A DNA stretch of 47,659 nucleotides from CAYRLW01 sp964425215 (GTDB lineage Bacteria; Spirochaetota; Spirochaetia; Treponematales; Breznakiellaceae). The notes below the pieces were generated by a model that worked only from the letters and a program-made list of their open reading frames with translations, was not told the origin of the DNA and made no database searches. Numbering within the stretch: the first letter of the stretch is position 1; each line of letters begins with the position of its first letter. Both the position numbers and the translations under genes were made by a program. Location of the stretch: positions 1 to 47,659 of the forward strand of contig CAYRLW010000025.1 of assembly GCA_964425215.1 (NCBI GenBank). The letters run 5' to 3'. Shown in pieces: positions 32,234-39,235 of this stretch.

Positions 32234-32992
32234 GTGATCGATCGCCGTTCAGAGGTGATTGAAGCGCTTCCGGAAATCGGCGCTAATCGAAAACGGGAGC
32301 TGGGTTCTTTTCAGAAATCCGCGGGATTAAGGTTCAGAAACATCAACGTTCTGAACCTTTCTTTCGTCCATCGGTCCGCGTCCAACGAAAATAAGACCAA
32401 AACCAACAACGAACGGCTGGAATTCCTTGGCGATTCGGTCCTCGGTCTGGTTACCGCCACCCTGCTGTTTCAACGGATAGATTATACCGAAGGGGAAATG
32501 GCCAAAATAAAATCGGTGGTGGTTTCCGAAGAAACCCTTTCGGGTATAGCTTTGGAACTCCAATTGGATACCCTGCTGATTTTAGGCAAGGGGGAGGACC
32601 AATCGGGAGGCCGAACAAAAAAGGCAATCCTGGCCGATGCCCTGGAGGCGCTTATCGGGGCCTACTATCTGGATTCGGGGTATAAGGCGGTTTTTGATTT
32701 CGTCTCCCGGTTTATGAACCGGGAAATTGACCGGGTCTTATCGGACCGGTACCAGGGAGACTATAAGACCCTGCTTCAAGAATTAAGCCAACGACTTTTC
32801 CACGCCTATCCCTCCTACCGGCTGATAAAAAAGACCGGGCCGGATCACGAACGGATTTTTTGGATGGAAGTAGCCGTCAACGGGGTTACCTACGGTCCTG
32901 GAACGGGAAAAAATAAAAAAGACGCGGAGCGGGAAGCGGCAAAACTGGCCTACGAAGCCCTTTCACCGGCTAAAGCTACTAGGGCTCCTTAA
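32234..32992 (+). CDS. rnc: Ribonuclease III
   Basis: This is a 252-residue enzyme. The signature ERLEFLGDSVL (residues 60-70) holds the catalytic acids. A second acidic cluster ADALEALIGAYYLDSG follows near 135-150. The C-terminal double-stranded-RNA-binding domain is about 172-245, with NGVTYGPGTGKNKKDAEREAAKLAYEAL. It processes rRNA and structured mRNAs. The start is a GTG at 32234, four bases after acpP. Its 3' end overlaps the convergent cca gene by four bases. Confidence 0.96.
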   Translation: MIDRRSEVIEALPEIGANRKRELGSFQKSAGLRFRNINVLNLSFVHRSASNENKTKTNNERLEFLGDSVLGLVTATLLFQRIDYTEGEMAKIKSVVVSEETLSGIALELQLDTLLILGKGEDQSGGRTKKAILADALEALIGAYYLDSGYKAVFDFVSRFMNREIDRVLSDRYQGDYKTLLQELSQRLFHAYPSYRLIKKTGPDHERIFWMEVAVNGVTYGPGTGKNKKDAEREAAKLAYEALSPAKATRAP

Positions 32993-34332
32993 ACCGACCA
33001 AAGGTTTTTCGCGATTTTTAATAGGGCCTCGCGGGTGTTTAAGGCCGGATCGTCTAAAACCGTCTCAAAGAGTTCCTTTAGTATTTTTCCCATCATCGGA
33101 CCCCGGGGAATTCCCAGGGCCGCTAAATCTTCCCCGTTTACGGCCAAATCTTTAATCGATAGGGTTCGTTGTTGAACCAGGATGGCATCAATACGAGAAG
33201 CCAAGGGGCCGTTCAAGTCCGGCGGAGGCTCTATTCCCTGGGTTCCAAAGGCGTCCGCGCGCCTAAGGGAGTAAAGGTCCGCCAGGTTTTCTTCTCCTAC
33301 TCGAAGGATAAAGCGGCGGACCGCCGCGTCGGTCCAGGATTCCTCGTAATGAAACATGTGGACCCGAATGAGGTGGGCGACCTTTTCGATGATGACGGTG
33401 GGGTACCGGAGACGGAGCAGGATGTTCCGGGCCAAACGTTCCGATTCTTCCTCGTGCTGGTAAAAAGTCCACACCCCCGAGGGATCCATCCGGCGAGTTG
33501 CAGGTTTTCCCAGGTCGTGAAAGAGGGCGGCCAAACGGACCACCGGCTTATCCGGCGGAGCCCCGTCGCAGGAAAGGAGAAGATGGTCCAGAACGTCAAA
33601 GCGGTGAAACCCCTTCTGTTCTACCCCCCGGCACAGGGCCAACTCCGGCAGGATCAGGGACAGGAGCCCCGTTTGTTCCATCAACCGAAAGGCAATGGAC
33701 GGTCGGACACTGGCGAGGATCTTATTCAATTCATCCCGGATCCGTTCCGCTGAAACCTTAGCGGTGGTGTCTAAAGCTTTTCCGATAGCGGCGAGGGTAG
33801 CCTCTTCCAGGGTAAACCCCAATTGGGCGGCGAACCGCACCGCCCGCAGGGGCCGTAATCCATCCTCCGCGAACCGTTCTTCCGGATCTCCCACGCACCG
33901 GATTATCCGACTCCGTATATCTTCTTGGCCCCCAAAGGGGTCCACCAGCTGGCCCGAAGGAAGCTCCGCGGCGATGGCGTTCATGGTAAAATCCCGGCGG
34001 GAAAGGTCTTCCTGGATGGTGGAAGCGAACCGTATCGCGTCGGGACGCCTTCCGTCGCTGTATTCGGCCTCCGTACGAAAGGTGGTGGTTTCTATCGAGT
34101 GGCCCTTGTACAAAATGGTTACGGTTCCGTGCTTAATTCCCGTGGGGATTACTCGGCGAAAAAGGCCCATCACCTCTTGGGGCGTAGCGGCGGTGGCCAA
34201 ATCCCAATCCTGGCTCCGTTCTCCACGGATCAGATCCCGGACTGCCCCGCCTACCAGGAAAACGGATTTTCCATGACTGGAAAAAATATGGGCAATTTCC
34301 TTTAAAATCGGGTGAATCCGTACTTTGCTCAT
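32989..34332 (-). CDS. cca: CCA tRNA nucleotidyltransferase (with HD domain)
   Basis: This is a 447-residue class II nucleotidyltransferase. GG at 28-29 in FLVGGAVRDL and D42/D44 in QDWDLAT form the active site. RRDFTMNAIA and EERFAEDGLRPLRAVRFAAQLGF fit the CCA/poly(A) polymerase family. An HD motif, H272-D273 in LFHDLGKP, lies in the C-terminal half. Poly(A) polymerase is the alternative reading, but all three tRNAs in this window lack encoded CCA, which favours a CCA-adding role. There is no classical ribosome site; the predicted leader is two bases. Confidence 0.9.
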   Translation of the reverse strand: MSKVRIHPILKEIAHIFSSHGKSVFLVGGAVRDLIRGERSQDWDLATAATPQEVMGLFRRVIPTGIKHGTVTILYKGHSIETTTFRTEAEYSDGRRPDAIRFASTIQEDLSRRDFTMNAIAAELPSGQLVDPFGGQEDIRSRIIRCVGDPEERFAEDGLRPLRAVRFAAQLGFTLEEATLAAIGKALDTTAKVSAERIRDELNKILASVRPSIAFRLMEQTGLLSLILPELALCRGVEQKGFHRFDVLDHLLLSCDGAPPDKPVVRLAALFHDLGKPATRRMDPSGVWTFYQHEEESERLARNILLRLRYPTVIIEKVAHLIRVHMFHYEESWTDAAVRRFILRVGEENLADLYSLRRADAFGTQGIEPPPDLNGPLASRIDAILVQQRTLSIKDLAVNGEDLAALGIPRGPMMGKILKELFETVLDDPALNTREALLKIAKNLWSV

Positions 34333-34353
34333 AGGCCGCCACTATAGTACAAT
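34325..34353 (+). promoter_or_regulatory. Promoter of the thiamine pyrophosphokinase gene
   Basis: TTGCTC (34325-34330, inside the cca start), a 17-base spacer and TACAAT (34348-34353). The start near 34360 leaves a leader of about 22 bases with GGGGAGG. Confidence 0.45.
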
Positions 34354-34369
34354 TTACCCATTCGGGCAA
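34341..34369 (-). promoter_or_regulatory. Promoter of cca
   Basis: On the minus strand TTGCCC (34369-34364), a 17-base spacer and TATAGT (34346-34341). The predicted start is 34334, two bases before the ATG. It overlaps the opposite promoter at 34325-34353. Confidence 0.5.
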
Positions 34370-34381
34370 AGGGGAGGCGGT

Positions 34382-34999
34382 ATGAGGGGTGTGGCGTTTA
34401 TCGGCGGCGAAGGGCCGTCTCCGGTCCAGTGGGGCCGCATAAAGGGGCCCTACGATCTGTTGGTGGCCGCCGATTCGGGGCTTGCGGCCGCCGAAGAAGC
34501 GGCTTTACGGCCCGATTGGATAGTGGGAGACATGGACTCCCTGCAGGATAGGGGACGACTCTCTTCGTATCCCCCGGAGCGCGTATTGGTGTACCCGGTG
34601 GATAAGGATTTTACGGATACCGAACTGGCCCTTAATTTGCTCTGGGATAAGGGGTGTGACGAGGTTTGGATCGTCGGCGGAGGGGGTGGACGGTTAGACC
34701 ACACCCTGGCCTTGCGGGCCCTCTTTGATCGCAGTCCCTTTCCCAACCGATGGATCACGGCCCGGGAAGATATTTGGCTGGTTTCCGCTTCCTTTGAAAA
34801 AACCGTGGATGAAGGATCGATGGTTTCGATTTTCCCCGCCGGGAATGGTCCTTGGAGCGTAGAAAGCCGGGGCCTCACCTGGCCGCTGGGGGGACTGTCC
34901 TGGTCCCGGGGCTTCTTTGGAATCAGTAATATCGCAAAAACCGGAAGCTTCTCCTTACGGGTTCGGGCGGGCAGATTTTTAGTTATCCTGCCGTTATAG
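34382..34999 (+). CDS. thiN: Thiamine pyrophosphokinase
   Basis: This is a 205-residue enzyme that makes thiamine diphosphate from thiamine and ATP. The family motif is IVGDMDSL (D50, D52, S53), followed by DKDFTDTELAL (about 74-84) and GGGGGRLDHTLA (about 98-109). The C-terminal beta-rich thiamine-binding domain (about 140-205) is present but diverged. GGGGAGG precedes the ATG at 34382. Its 3' end overlaps the convergent HIT gene by 17 bases. Confidence 0.9.
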   Translation: MRGVAFIGGEGPSPVQWGRIKGPYDLLVAADSGLAAAEEAALRPDWIVGDMDSLQDRGRLSSYPPERVLVYPVDKDFTDTELALNLLWDKGCDEVWIVGGGGGRLDHTLALRALFDRSPFPNRWITAREDIWLVSASFEKTVDEGSMVSIFPAGNGPWSVESRGLTWPLGGLSWSRGFFGISNIAKTGSFSLRVRAGRFLVILPL

Positions 35000-35480
35000 T
35001 ATAGCGGTTCTCGAAGGCGCTTTTAAGGCGAATTTGACTGTCCAAGGGATTTTCCACCAACACCCGCTTCCCCGCCAACAGCTCGGCGATGCCGATTTCC
35101 CGGGCGTATCGGGGAATTATGTGGAAATGCAGGTGATCTATCGACGCGCCGGCGGTCAGACCCATATTACATCCCACGTTAAACCCCGCGGGATGGTACT
35201 CCTGGTCCAAAATCGTTAAGGACCGATCGATCATCGTATCCAGGGTCCGCCGTTCCTCCGGGGTAAGATCCCGCAGATCCACCACGTGCCGGTGGGGAAA
35301 AACCATCAGATGTCCCGGGTTATAGGGGTATAGGTTGAGGCACACGGAAAAATTCTCATATTCATACACCGTCAGATCCACCACCTGTTCGGTATGGTCC
35401 CGAACGAGGCAAAGTATACAGCCCTCGGGGCGATCGCCCCGAAGGTAGCTTAATTTTTCAAAATTAAAAAAATAGTCCAT
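34983..35480 (-). CDS. HIT-family nucleotide hydrolase/transferase
   Basis: This is a 165-residue protein. The histidine triad is H116-L-H118-F-H120 in HLHFHIIPR. A zinc-type pair C21/C24 (CILC) lies near the N-terminus, and NPGHLMVFPHRHV (about 54-66) is typical of AP4A-phosphorylase-like HIT proteins. It may act on diadenosine polyphosphates or nucleoside phosphoramidates; the substrate is not visible. The ATG at 35480 has AAGGG upstream. It follows the SPFH-like gene by 10 bases. Confidence 0.9.
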   Translation of the reverse strand: MDYFFNFEKLSYLRGDRPEGCILCLVRDHTEQVVDLTVYEYENFSVCLNLYPYNPGHLMVFPHRHVVDLRDLTPEERRTLDTMIDRSLTILDQEYHPAGFNVGCNMGLTAGASIDHLHFHIIPRYAREIGIAELLAGKRVLVENPLDSQIRLKSAFENRYTITAG

Positions 35481-35490
35481 GCTACCCTTC

Positions 35491-36333
35491 CTACTTATCC
35501 GCCAGAGCACCGAGGGCTTGGGCAGTGGAGGGATTAACGCCCTTTTCCAGGACCAGGTACTTTAGAAGTATGGGGTATCGGGTTAAAAGTTCCCCGTACC
35601 GGGACAATTCATCAAACCGAAGGCGGTCCGCTATATTTTTATCCGCCCCCTCGGTAACAACCGGCTTTAGTTGTTCCTTTTGTCGTTCCAGATAGGCTTC
35701 ATACAGGGTTTTTGTGCTTTGGTACAGGGCCATATTGGGGAATTGGGCGAGGGTAATGTCGCAGGTCACCGCTTCGATACGGGGAAACTCCCGTTCCACC
35801 TCCGAAACGAGCCGGGGATTAGAAGTGGTTGACAGAAGGCCCTCCAGGTCCTTAGGGTCCTCGGCGTAGACCCGAAGCCGTTGGGAAACAAAGGCCGTTA
35901 CTTGATCCGCTTCCTTTTCCATCCATCGGTCCAAGTCCTCTTGATTTTTCACGTTTTCCTGGGAAACCAAGGAAGGCAGGGCCGAAGGTTTAAGGGAAAA
36001 CGAAAGCTGTCCCTTTATGGTATACGAAAAAGAACCCTTTAGATTGACAAAATCGGCGTATTCCTGGGCCGAGGGAAGGCTTCCCGAAATATCGATGGGC
36101 CGCCGTAGGGTCGTGGGAGAAAAGAGGAGTACCGTGGTGTTGGTAGGGATCAATCGCTCCCAAGTCCAGCGGAAGCGACCGTTTTCCAAAACCTCAACGT
36201 CCACGCCTCGGGTTTTAGAGCGGAGAACCCCGTACATTCCCGGTGGAACGGCAAATTGAACCCACCCGATAAAAAAAACAGCTCCCCCGAGCAGGAGGAT
36301 AAAAATCGCGAAAATCCACAGTCCTTTTCTCAT
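35491..36333 (-). CDS. Membrane-anchored SPFH/band-7-like protein
   Basis: This is a 280-residue protein with one N-terminal membrane segment (about 5-26). FAVPPGMYGVLRSKTRGVDVEVL then RFRWTWERLIPTNTTVLLFS (about 28-73) resembles the start of SPFH/prohibitin domains. A helical part with DRWMEKEADQVTAFVSQRL follows. The match is partial, so the family label is tentative. Such proteins form ring assemblies on membranes. GGAAGG precedes the ATG. It is probably cotranscribed with the HIT gene. Confidence 0.65.
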   Translation of the reverse strand: MRKGLWIFAIFILLLGGAVFFIGWVQFAVPPGMYGVLRSKTRGVDVEVLENGRFRWTWERLIPTNTTVLLFSPTTLRRPIDISGSLPSAQEYADFVNLKGSFSYTIKGQLSFSLKPSALPSLVSQENVKNQEDLDRWMEKEADQVTAFVSQRLRVYAEDPKDLEGLLSTTSNPRLVSEVEREFPRIEAVTCDITLAQFPNMALYQSTKTLYEAYLERQKEQLKPVVTEGADKNIADRLRFDELSRYGELLTRYPILLKYLVLEKGVNPSTAQALGALADK

Positions 36334-36419
36334 AGCGCCTTCCCACTTTTTGCGGTAGTATATAGTCCTATGATAACCCTAAAGGCGCTCTTGTATCCAG
36401 TAAAAAAAGGATCGAAACC

Positions 36420-36773
36420 ATGAAACTTTCTAGGCCCCCGGAAAAGCCTCTGCTGGTACTCTTGGTCAAAAGCGCCGTATTTCTTCTCTTTATACTTTCC
36501 TTTGTAACCGCCGCCCTGTACGGCTTTGGGAGCGCTCAAAATTTTCTCGATTCCACCCAGGTCCTACTCTTACGGATCCTTTCGGTTACGTCATTATTAC
36601 TCGTCATCGGATCCGCCTACGGGATCGTACTGGATGTGGGTCTGGTGTGGAAAAAGCGCCAGGGGCGTTATACCCTGGGTTTGATGGTTTACCTGTTCCT
36701 CGGGCTCCTGGGTTTAGGGGTCACGATTCTTACCAGTTTTATTGGGGCCCTGATGGCTGGAAACGCGCATTGA
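36420..36773 (+). CDS. Small polytopic membrane protein, function unknown
   Basis: This is a 117-residue protein with three hydrophobic segments (about 10-35, 46-70 and 84-112) and a short basic loop KKRQGRY between the second and third. I do not recognise a family. AAGGAT precedes the ATG. It lies between the divergent SPFH-like gene and aroH, and aroH has its own promoter, so it may be transcribed alone. Confidence 0.6.
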   Translation: MKLSRPPEKPLLVLLVKSAVFLLFILSFVTAALYGFGSAQNFLDSTQVLLLRILSVTSLLLVIGSAYGIVLDVGLVWKKRQGRYTLGLMVYLFLGLLGLGVTILTSFIGALMAGNAH

Positions 36774-36792
36774 TTTTTTTACCCCCTTACCC

Positions 36793-36822
36793 TTGACCCT
36801 GCGCTAGGGCTAATGGTATTCC
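36793..36822 (+). promoter_or_regulatory. Promoter of aroH
   Basis: TTGACC (36793-36798), an 18-base spacer and TATTCC (36817-36822). The predicted start at 36829 is the A of the ATG, so the mRNA would be leaderless. Confidence 0.5.
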
Positions 36823-36828
36823 CTTTCC

Positions 36829-37227
36829 ATGAACGACCAACGCCTCTACGCCCTTCGAGGGGCAACCCAGTGCCAAAACGAAGTAGCGGATATGGAAATC
36901 CAAATAGCCGCCCTGTACGATGACCTTCTGGCTCAAAACCACCTGGAAGAACGGAATATCGTTTCGTTGATATTTTCCGTAACCGCCGACCTAACCGTTC
37001 TTAACCCCGCTTCGGCGCTTCGGCACAGCGGTAGGGCTTCCGACTTGGCCCTTTTTTCGGTTTTGGAGCCCCCGGTCCACGGGGCTTTGGACCACGTGGT
37101 GCGGGTACTGATCCACGCGTACATGGATGCGGGGACGTCTCCCCATCACGTGTACCGCCATGGGGCTCAGGTTCTTCGACCAGACCGGGCGGAGAACTGG
37201 GAACAGAAAAAAACGCCGAAACTCTAA
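36829..37227 (+). CDS. aroH: Chorismate mutase, AroH type
   Basis: This is a 132-residue protein matching the AroH fold. The N-terminal YALRGATQCQNEVADMEIQ, the middle NIVSLIFSVTADLTVLNPASALR and the C-terminal HHVYRHGAQVLRPDR are aligned with Bacillus AroH, including the Arg in RGAT and the VYRHGA strand that line the active site. It rearranges chorismate to prephenate for Phe and Tyr synthesis. No other aromatic gene is near. There is no ribosome-binding site; see the promoter at 36793. Confidence 0.93.
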   Translation: MNDQRLYALRGATQCQNEVADMEIQIAALYDDLLAQNHLEERNIVSLIFSVTADLTVLNPASALRHSGRASDLALFSVLEPPVHGALDHVVRVLIHAYMDAGTSPHHVYRHGAQVLRPDRAENWEQKKTPKL

Positions 37228-37245
37228 GGAAAAGGCTTTTTTGGC

Positions 37246-37274
37246 TTGACCAAAATGGGGACTTTGGGTATAGT
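37246..37274 (+). promoter_or_regulatory. Promoter of the tRNA-Thr/tRNA-Tyr unit
   Basis: TTGACC (37246-37251), a 17-base spacer and TATAGT (37269-37274). The start near 37281 is ten bases before tRNA-Thr. Confidence 0.7.
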
Positions 37275-37290
37275 GCCCTTCGTCCGATAC

Positions 37291-37364
37291 GCCATCTTAG
37301 CTCAGACGGCTAGAGCGCGTGACTTGTAATCTCGAGGTCCCCGGTTCGATTCCGGGAGATGGCT
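37291..37364 (+). tRNA. tRNA-Thr (TGT anticodon)
   Basis: The acceptor is GCCATCT/AGATGGC, and the T arm is CCCGG-TTCGATT-CCGGG. The anticodon loop CTTGTAA gives TGT (Thr). The anticodon stem CGTGA/TCTCG has a central T-T mismatch (positions 29-41). The discriminator is T and CCA is not encoded. Confidence 0.95.
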
Positions 37365-37405
37365 TTACGGCGATCGGGATGGCGCGGGGGACAAAGAAAA
37401 ATAAC

Positions 37406-37487
37406 GGGGAGATTCCCGAGCGGTCAAAGGGGGCAGACTGTAAATCTGTTGGCTCAGCCTTCGAAGGTTCGAATCCTTCTCTCCCCA
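37406..37487 (+). tRNA. tRNA-Tyr (GTA anticodon)
   Basis: The acceptor is GGGGAGA/TCTCCCC, and the anticodon stem GCAGA/TCTGT encloses loop CTGTAAA (anticodon GTA, Tyr). A long variable arm TGGCTCAGCC-type marks a class II tRNA. The T arm is GAAGG-TTCGAAT-CCTTC. CCA is not encoded. It follows tRNA-Thr by 41 bases and shares its promoter and terminator. Confidence 0.95.
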
Positions 37488-37492
37488 AACAG

Positions 37493-37520
37493 CCTTCCCA
37501 GAAATGGGAAGGTTTTTTTT
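37493..37520 (+). terminator. Rho-independent terminator of the tRNA unit
   Basis: CCTTCCC (37493-37499), loop AGAAAT and GGGAAGG (37506-37512) are followed by T8 (37513-37520). Confidence 0.92.
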
Positions 37521-37537
37521 ACCCTAAAAATCCACCA

Positions 37538-37578
37538 ATCCGACAGGTTCCTAAGAGTTTGTCCTGCAGGCTCCTAGG
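37538..37578. repeat. Second copy of the CTCCTAG-type inverted repeat
   Basis: ATCCGACAG and a TCCTAAGAG arm pair imperfectly (7 of 8) with CTCCTAGG (37571-37578). The perfect palindrome CCTGCAGG (37563-37570) lies between. Its ATCCGACAG-x-x-TCCTA core also occurs at 904-920. Confidence 0.5.
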
Positions 37579-37619
37579 GGCCTGAATTTATGATGGTTTG
37601 CCAGAACCGAGGAGCTTCC

Positions 37620-38069
37620 GTGTCCGACCATAGTTTTTATTCAGAGGGCCTGCGTTTTTCCTGTACCCGCTGTTCCGCCTGTTGCCGCTTCGATCCCGGC
37701 TACGTCTTTCTTTCCCAAAAGGACCTGAGCACCCTGGCCGACCATTTCGGAATGGATTACAATGAATTTCAAAGGTTGTACTGCCGGTGGGTTCCCATGG
37801 GGAACCACCGGGAACAACTTTCGTTGAAAGAGCGGTCCAATTACGATTGTATTTTTTGGAAGGACGGTTGTACGGTATACGAGGCGCGGCCATTACAATG
37901 CCGTACCTTCCCCTTTTGGGATTCCATCGTCCTTACCTCCCACGCGTGGGAAGCCGCTTCAAAAGATTGTCCCGGTATAGGGAAGGGAGCTTGGCATAGC
38001 CAGGATGAAATCGATGAATTGCTGGATCGCCGGGAACGGGAACCGATTATTTTCCGGGAAGATGCCTAA
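37620..38069 (+). CDS. YkgJ-family cysteine-cluster protein
   Basis: This is a 149-residue protein. The zinc- or iron-type cluster C15, C18, C21 and C22 (CTRCSACC) is followed by CIFWKDGCTVYEARPLQCRTFPFW (about 80-103), which is the family pattern. The role of the family is not firmly known; flagellar and oxygenase links have been suggested in some members. The GTG at 37620 is chosen because GGAG lies just upstream; a frame from 37590 lacks support. The MBL gene follows after 18 bases. Confidence 0.85.
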   Translation: MSDHSFYSEGLRFSCTRCSACCRFDPGYVFLSQKDLSTLADHFGMDYNEFQRLYCRWVPMGNHREQLSLKERSNYDCIFWKDGCTVYEARPLQCRTFPFWDSIVLTSHAWEAASKDCPGIGKGAWHSQDEIDELLDRREREPIIFREDA

Positions 38070-38087
38070 CACGACGGAGTTCCTCTG

Positions 38088-39026
38088 ATGCGCGTCCGTT
38101 TTTGGGGAGTCCGGGGTTCCCTGCCGTCGCCCCTTAGTTCCGCGCAGATAAAAAGCAAAATATCCGCCATTTTAGAGCGTATCGGTCCCGACGATATCAA
38201 GAATTCCGAGTCCCGGGAACGATTTTTAGCCGACCTGCCGCCGTGGTTATTCGGTACCGTGGGAAGTAACACACCCTGCGTCGAGGTTCGTTCCGATCGG
38301 GGGGACCTTTTGATTTTGGACGCCGGGTCGGGGATTCGGGAATTGGGAATCGCCCTAAACCGCGAACGGCCTCCCGCGAAAAACGTCCACATTTTTTTTT
38401 CCCATCTCCATTGGGATCATCTGCAAGGGCTTCCCTTTTTTAGTCCCGCCTACGATCCTTCGGTGTCTATTGATTTTTATTCCCCCATGGAGGCCCTAGA
38501 ACGGGCGTTGCAAGGACAGATGACTACCCCGTACTTTCCCGTAACGATGGATGCCATGGGGGCGAAAAAAAAATTTCACCGTCTGGAGAGTCCCACAACG
38601 CTAGGCTCCTTGATCGTGGGCTTCCGAAAAATGAACCACCCGGGGGCATCCTACGCGTACATGGTGGACGACGGGAAAAAACGGTGCGTCTACGCCACGG
38701 ATACGGAACTGTCGGCCGACGATTTTCTCAGAACCGACGAAAACGCCGCTTTTTTTGGGGGGGCGGATCTTTTGATTTTGGACGCCCAATACACCCTGGG
38801 GGAAGCGATAGAAAAGTACAATTGGGGACACAGCGCCTTTAGCATGGCCGTGGATTTTGCCTCCAATTGGGGAATACGAAAGCTACTCCTATTTCATCAC
38901 GATCCTACCTACGACGATAAAAAATTATTCAATATCCTTCAATCCGCCCAATGGTACACCGAACACATGGCGATTAAGGGGCTTGAAGTGGCTCTAGCGA
39001 TGGAGGGAACGGAGTTTACTTTATAA
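38088..39026 (+). CDS. MBL-fold metal-dependent hydrolase
   Basis: This is a 312-residue protein with the metallo-beta-lactamase metal motif H106-L-H108-W-D110-H111. Further ligands are in ATDTE and FHHDPTYDD near the end. The starting MRVRFWGVRGSLP and the VGSNTPCVEV stretch are typical of phosphodiesterase-like members of the fold. The substrate is unknown. It follows the cysteine-cluster gene by 18 bases and shares one base with the next gene (TAATG). It is cytoplasmic by lack of a signal. Confidence 0.88.
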   Translation: MRVRFWGVRGSLPSPLSSAQIKSKISAILERIGPDDIKNSESRERFLADLPPWLFGTVGSNTPCVEVRSDRGDLLILDAGSGIRELGIALNRERPPAKNVHIFFSHLHWDHLQGLPFFSPAYDPSVSIDFYSPMEALERALQGQMTTPYFPVTMDAMGAKKKFHRLESPTTLGSLIVGFRKMNHPGASYAYMVDDGKKRCVYATDTELSADDFLRTDENAAFFGGADLLILDAQYTLGEAIEKYNWGHSAFSMAVDFASNWGIRKLLLFHHDPTYDDKKLFNILQSAQWYTEHMAIKGLEVALAMEGTEFTL

Positions 39027-39235
39027 TGATGGAAACCAATGACATCGTTGGGTTGTTTTTATCCCTGTCCGAATTGCGGATGATTTTCCCCCGGTTAAAA
39101 GCCCAGGAACTTTCTATGGGTAGTGGGGAACGGGAATTACTGAGAAAAATAGAGCTGATGTTGTACGATCATCTTTCCATAGAGGAGATGGAAAACCTTC
39201 TTCCAAAGCCGGGGGAGCGTTCCTTTGAAAAATAA
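39026..39235 (+). CDS. Small acidic helical protein, function unknown
   Basis: This is a 69-residue (or 68, from the ATG at 39029) helical protein with ELRMIFPRLKAQELSMGSGERELLRKIELMLYDHLSIEEMENLL. I do not recognise a family. It is coupled to the MBL gene by TAATG and overlaps the start of the large envelope gene by 11 bases. The tight packing supports it as a real gene. Confidence 0.6.
   Translation: MMETNDIVGLFLSLSELRMIFPRLKAQELSMGSGERELLRKIELMLYDHLSIEEMENLLPKPGERSFEK

Noticed and set aside
37365..37405. A third tRNA between tRNA-Thr and tRNA-Tyr
   Set aside because: The 41-base spacer cannot form a cloverleaf and holds no T-loop sequence.
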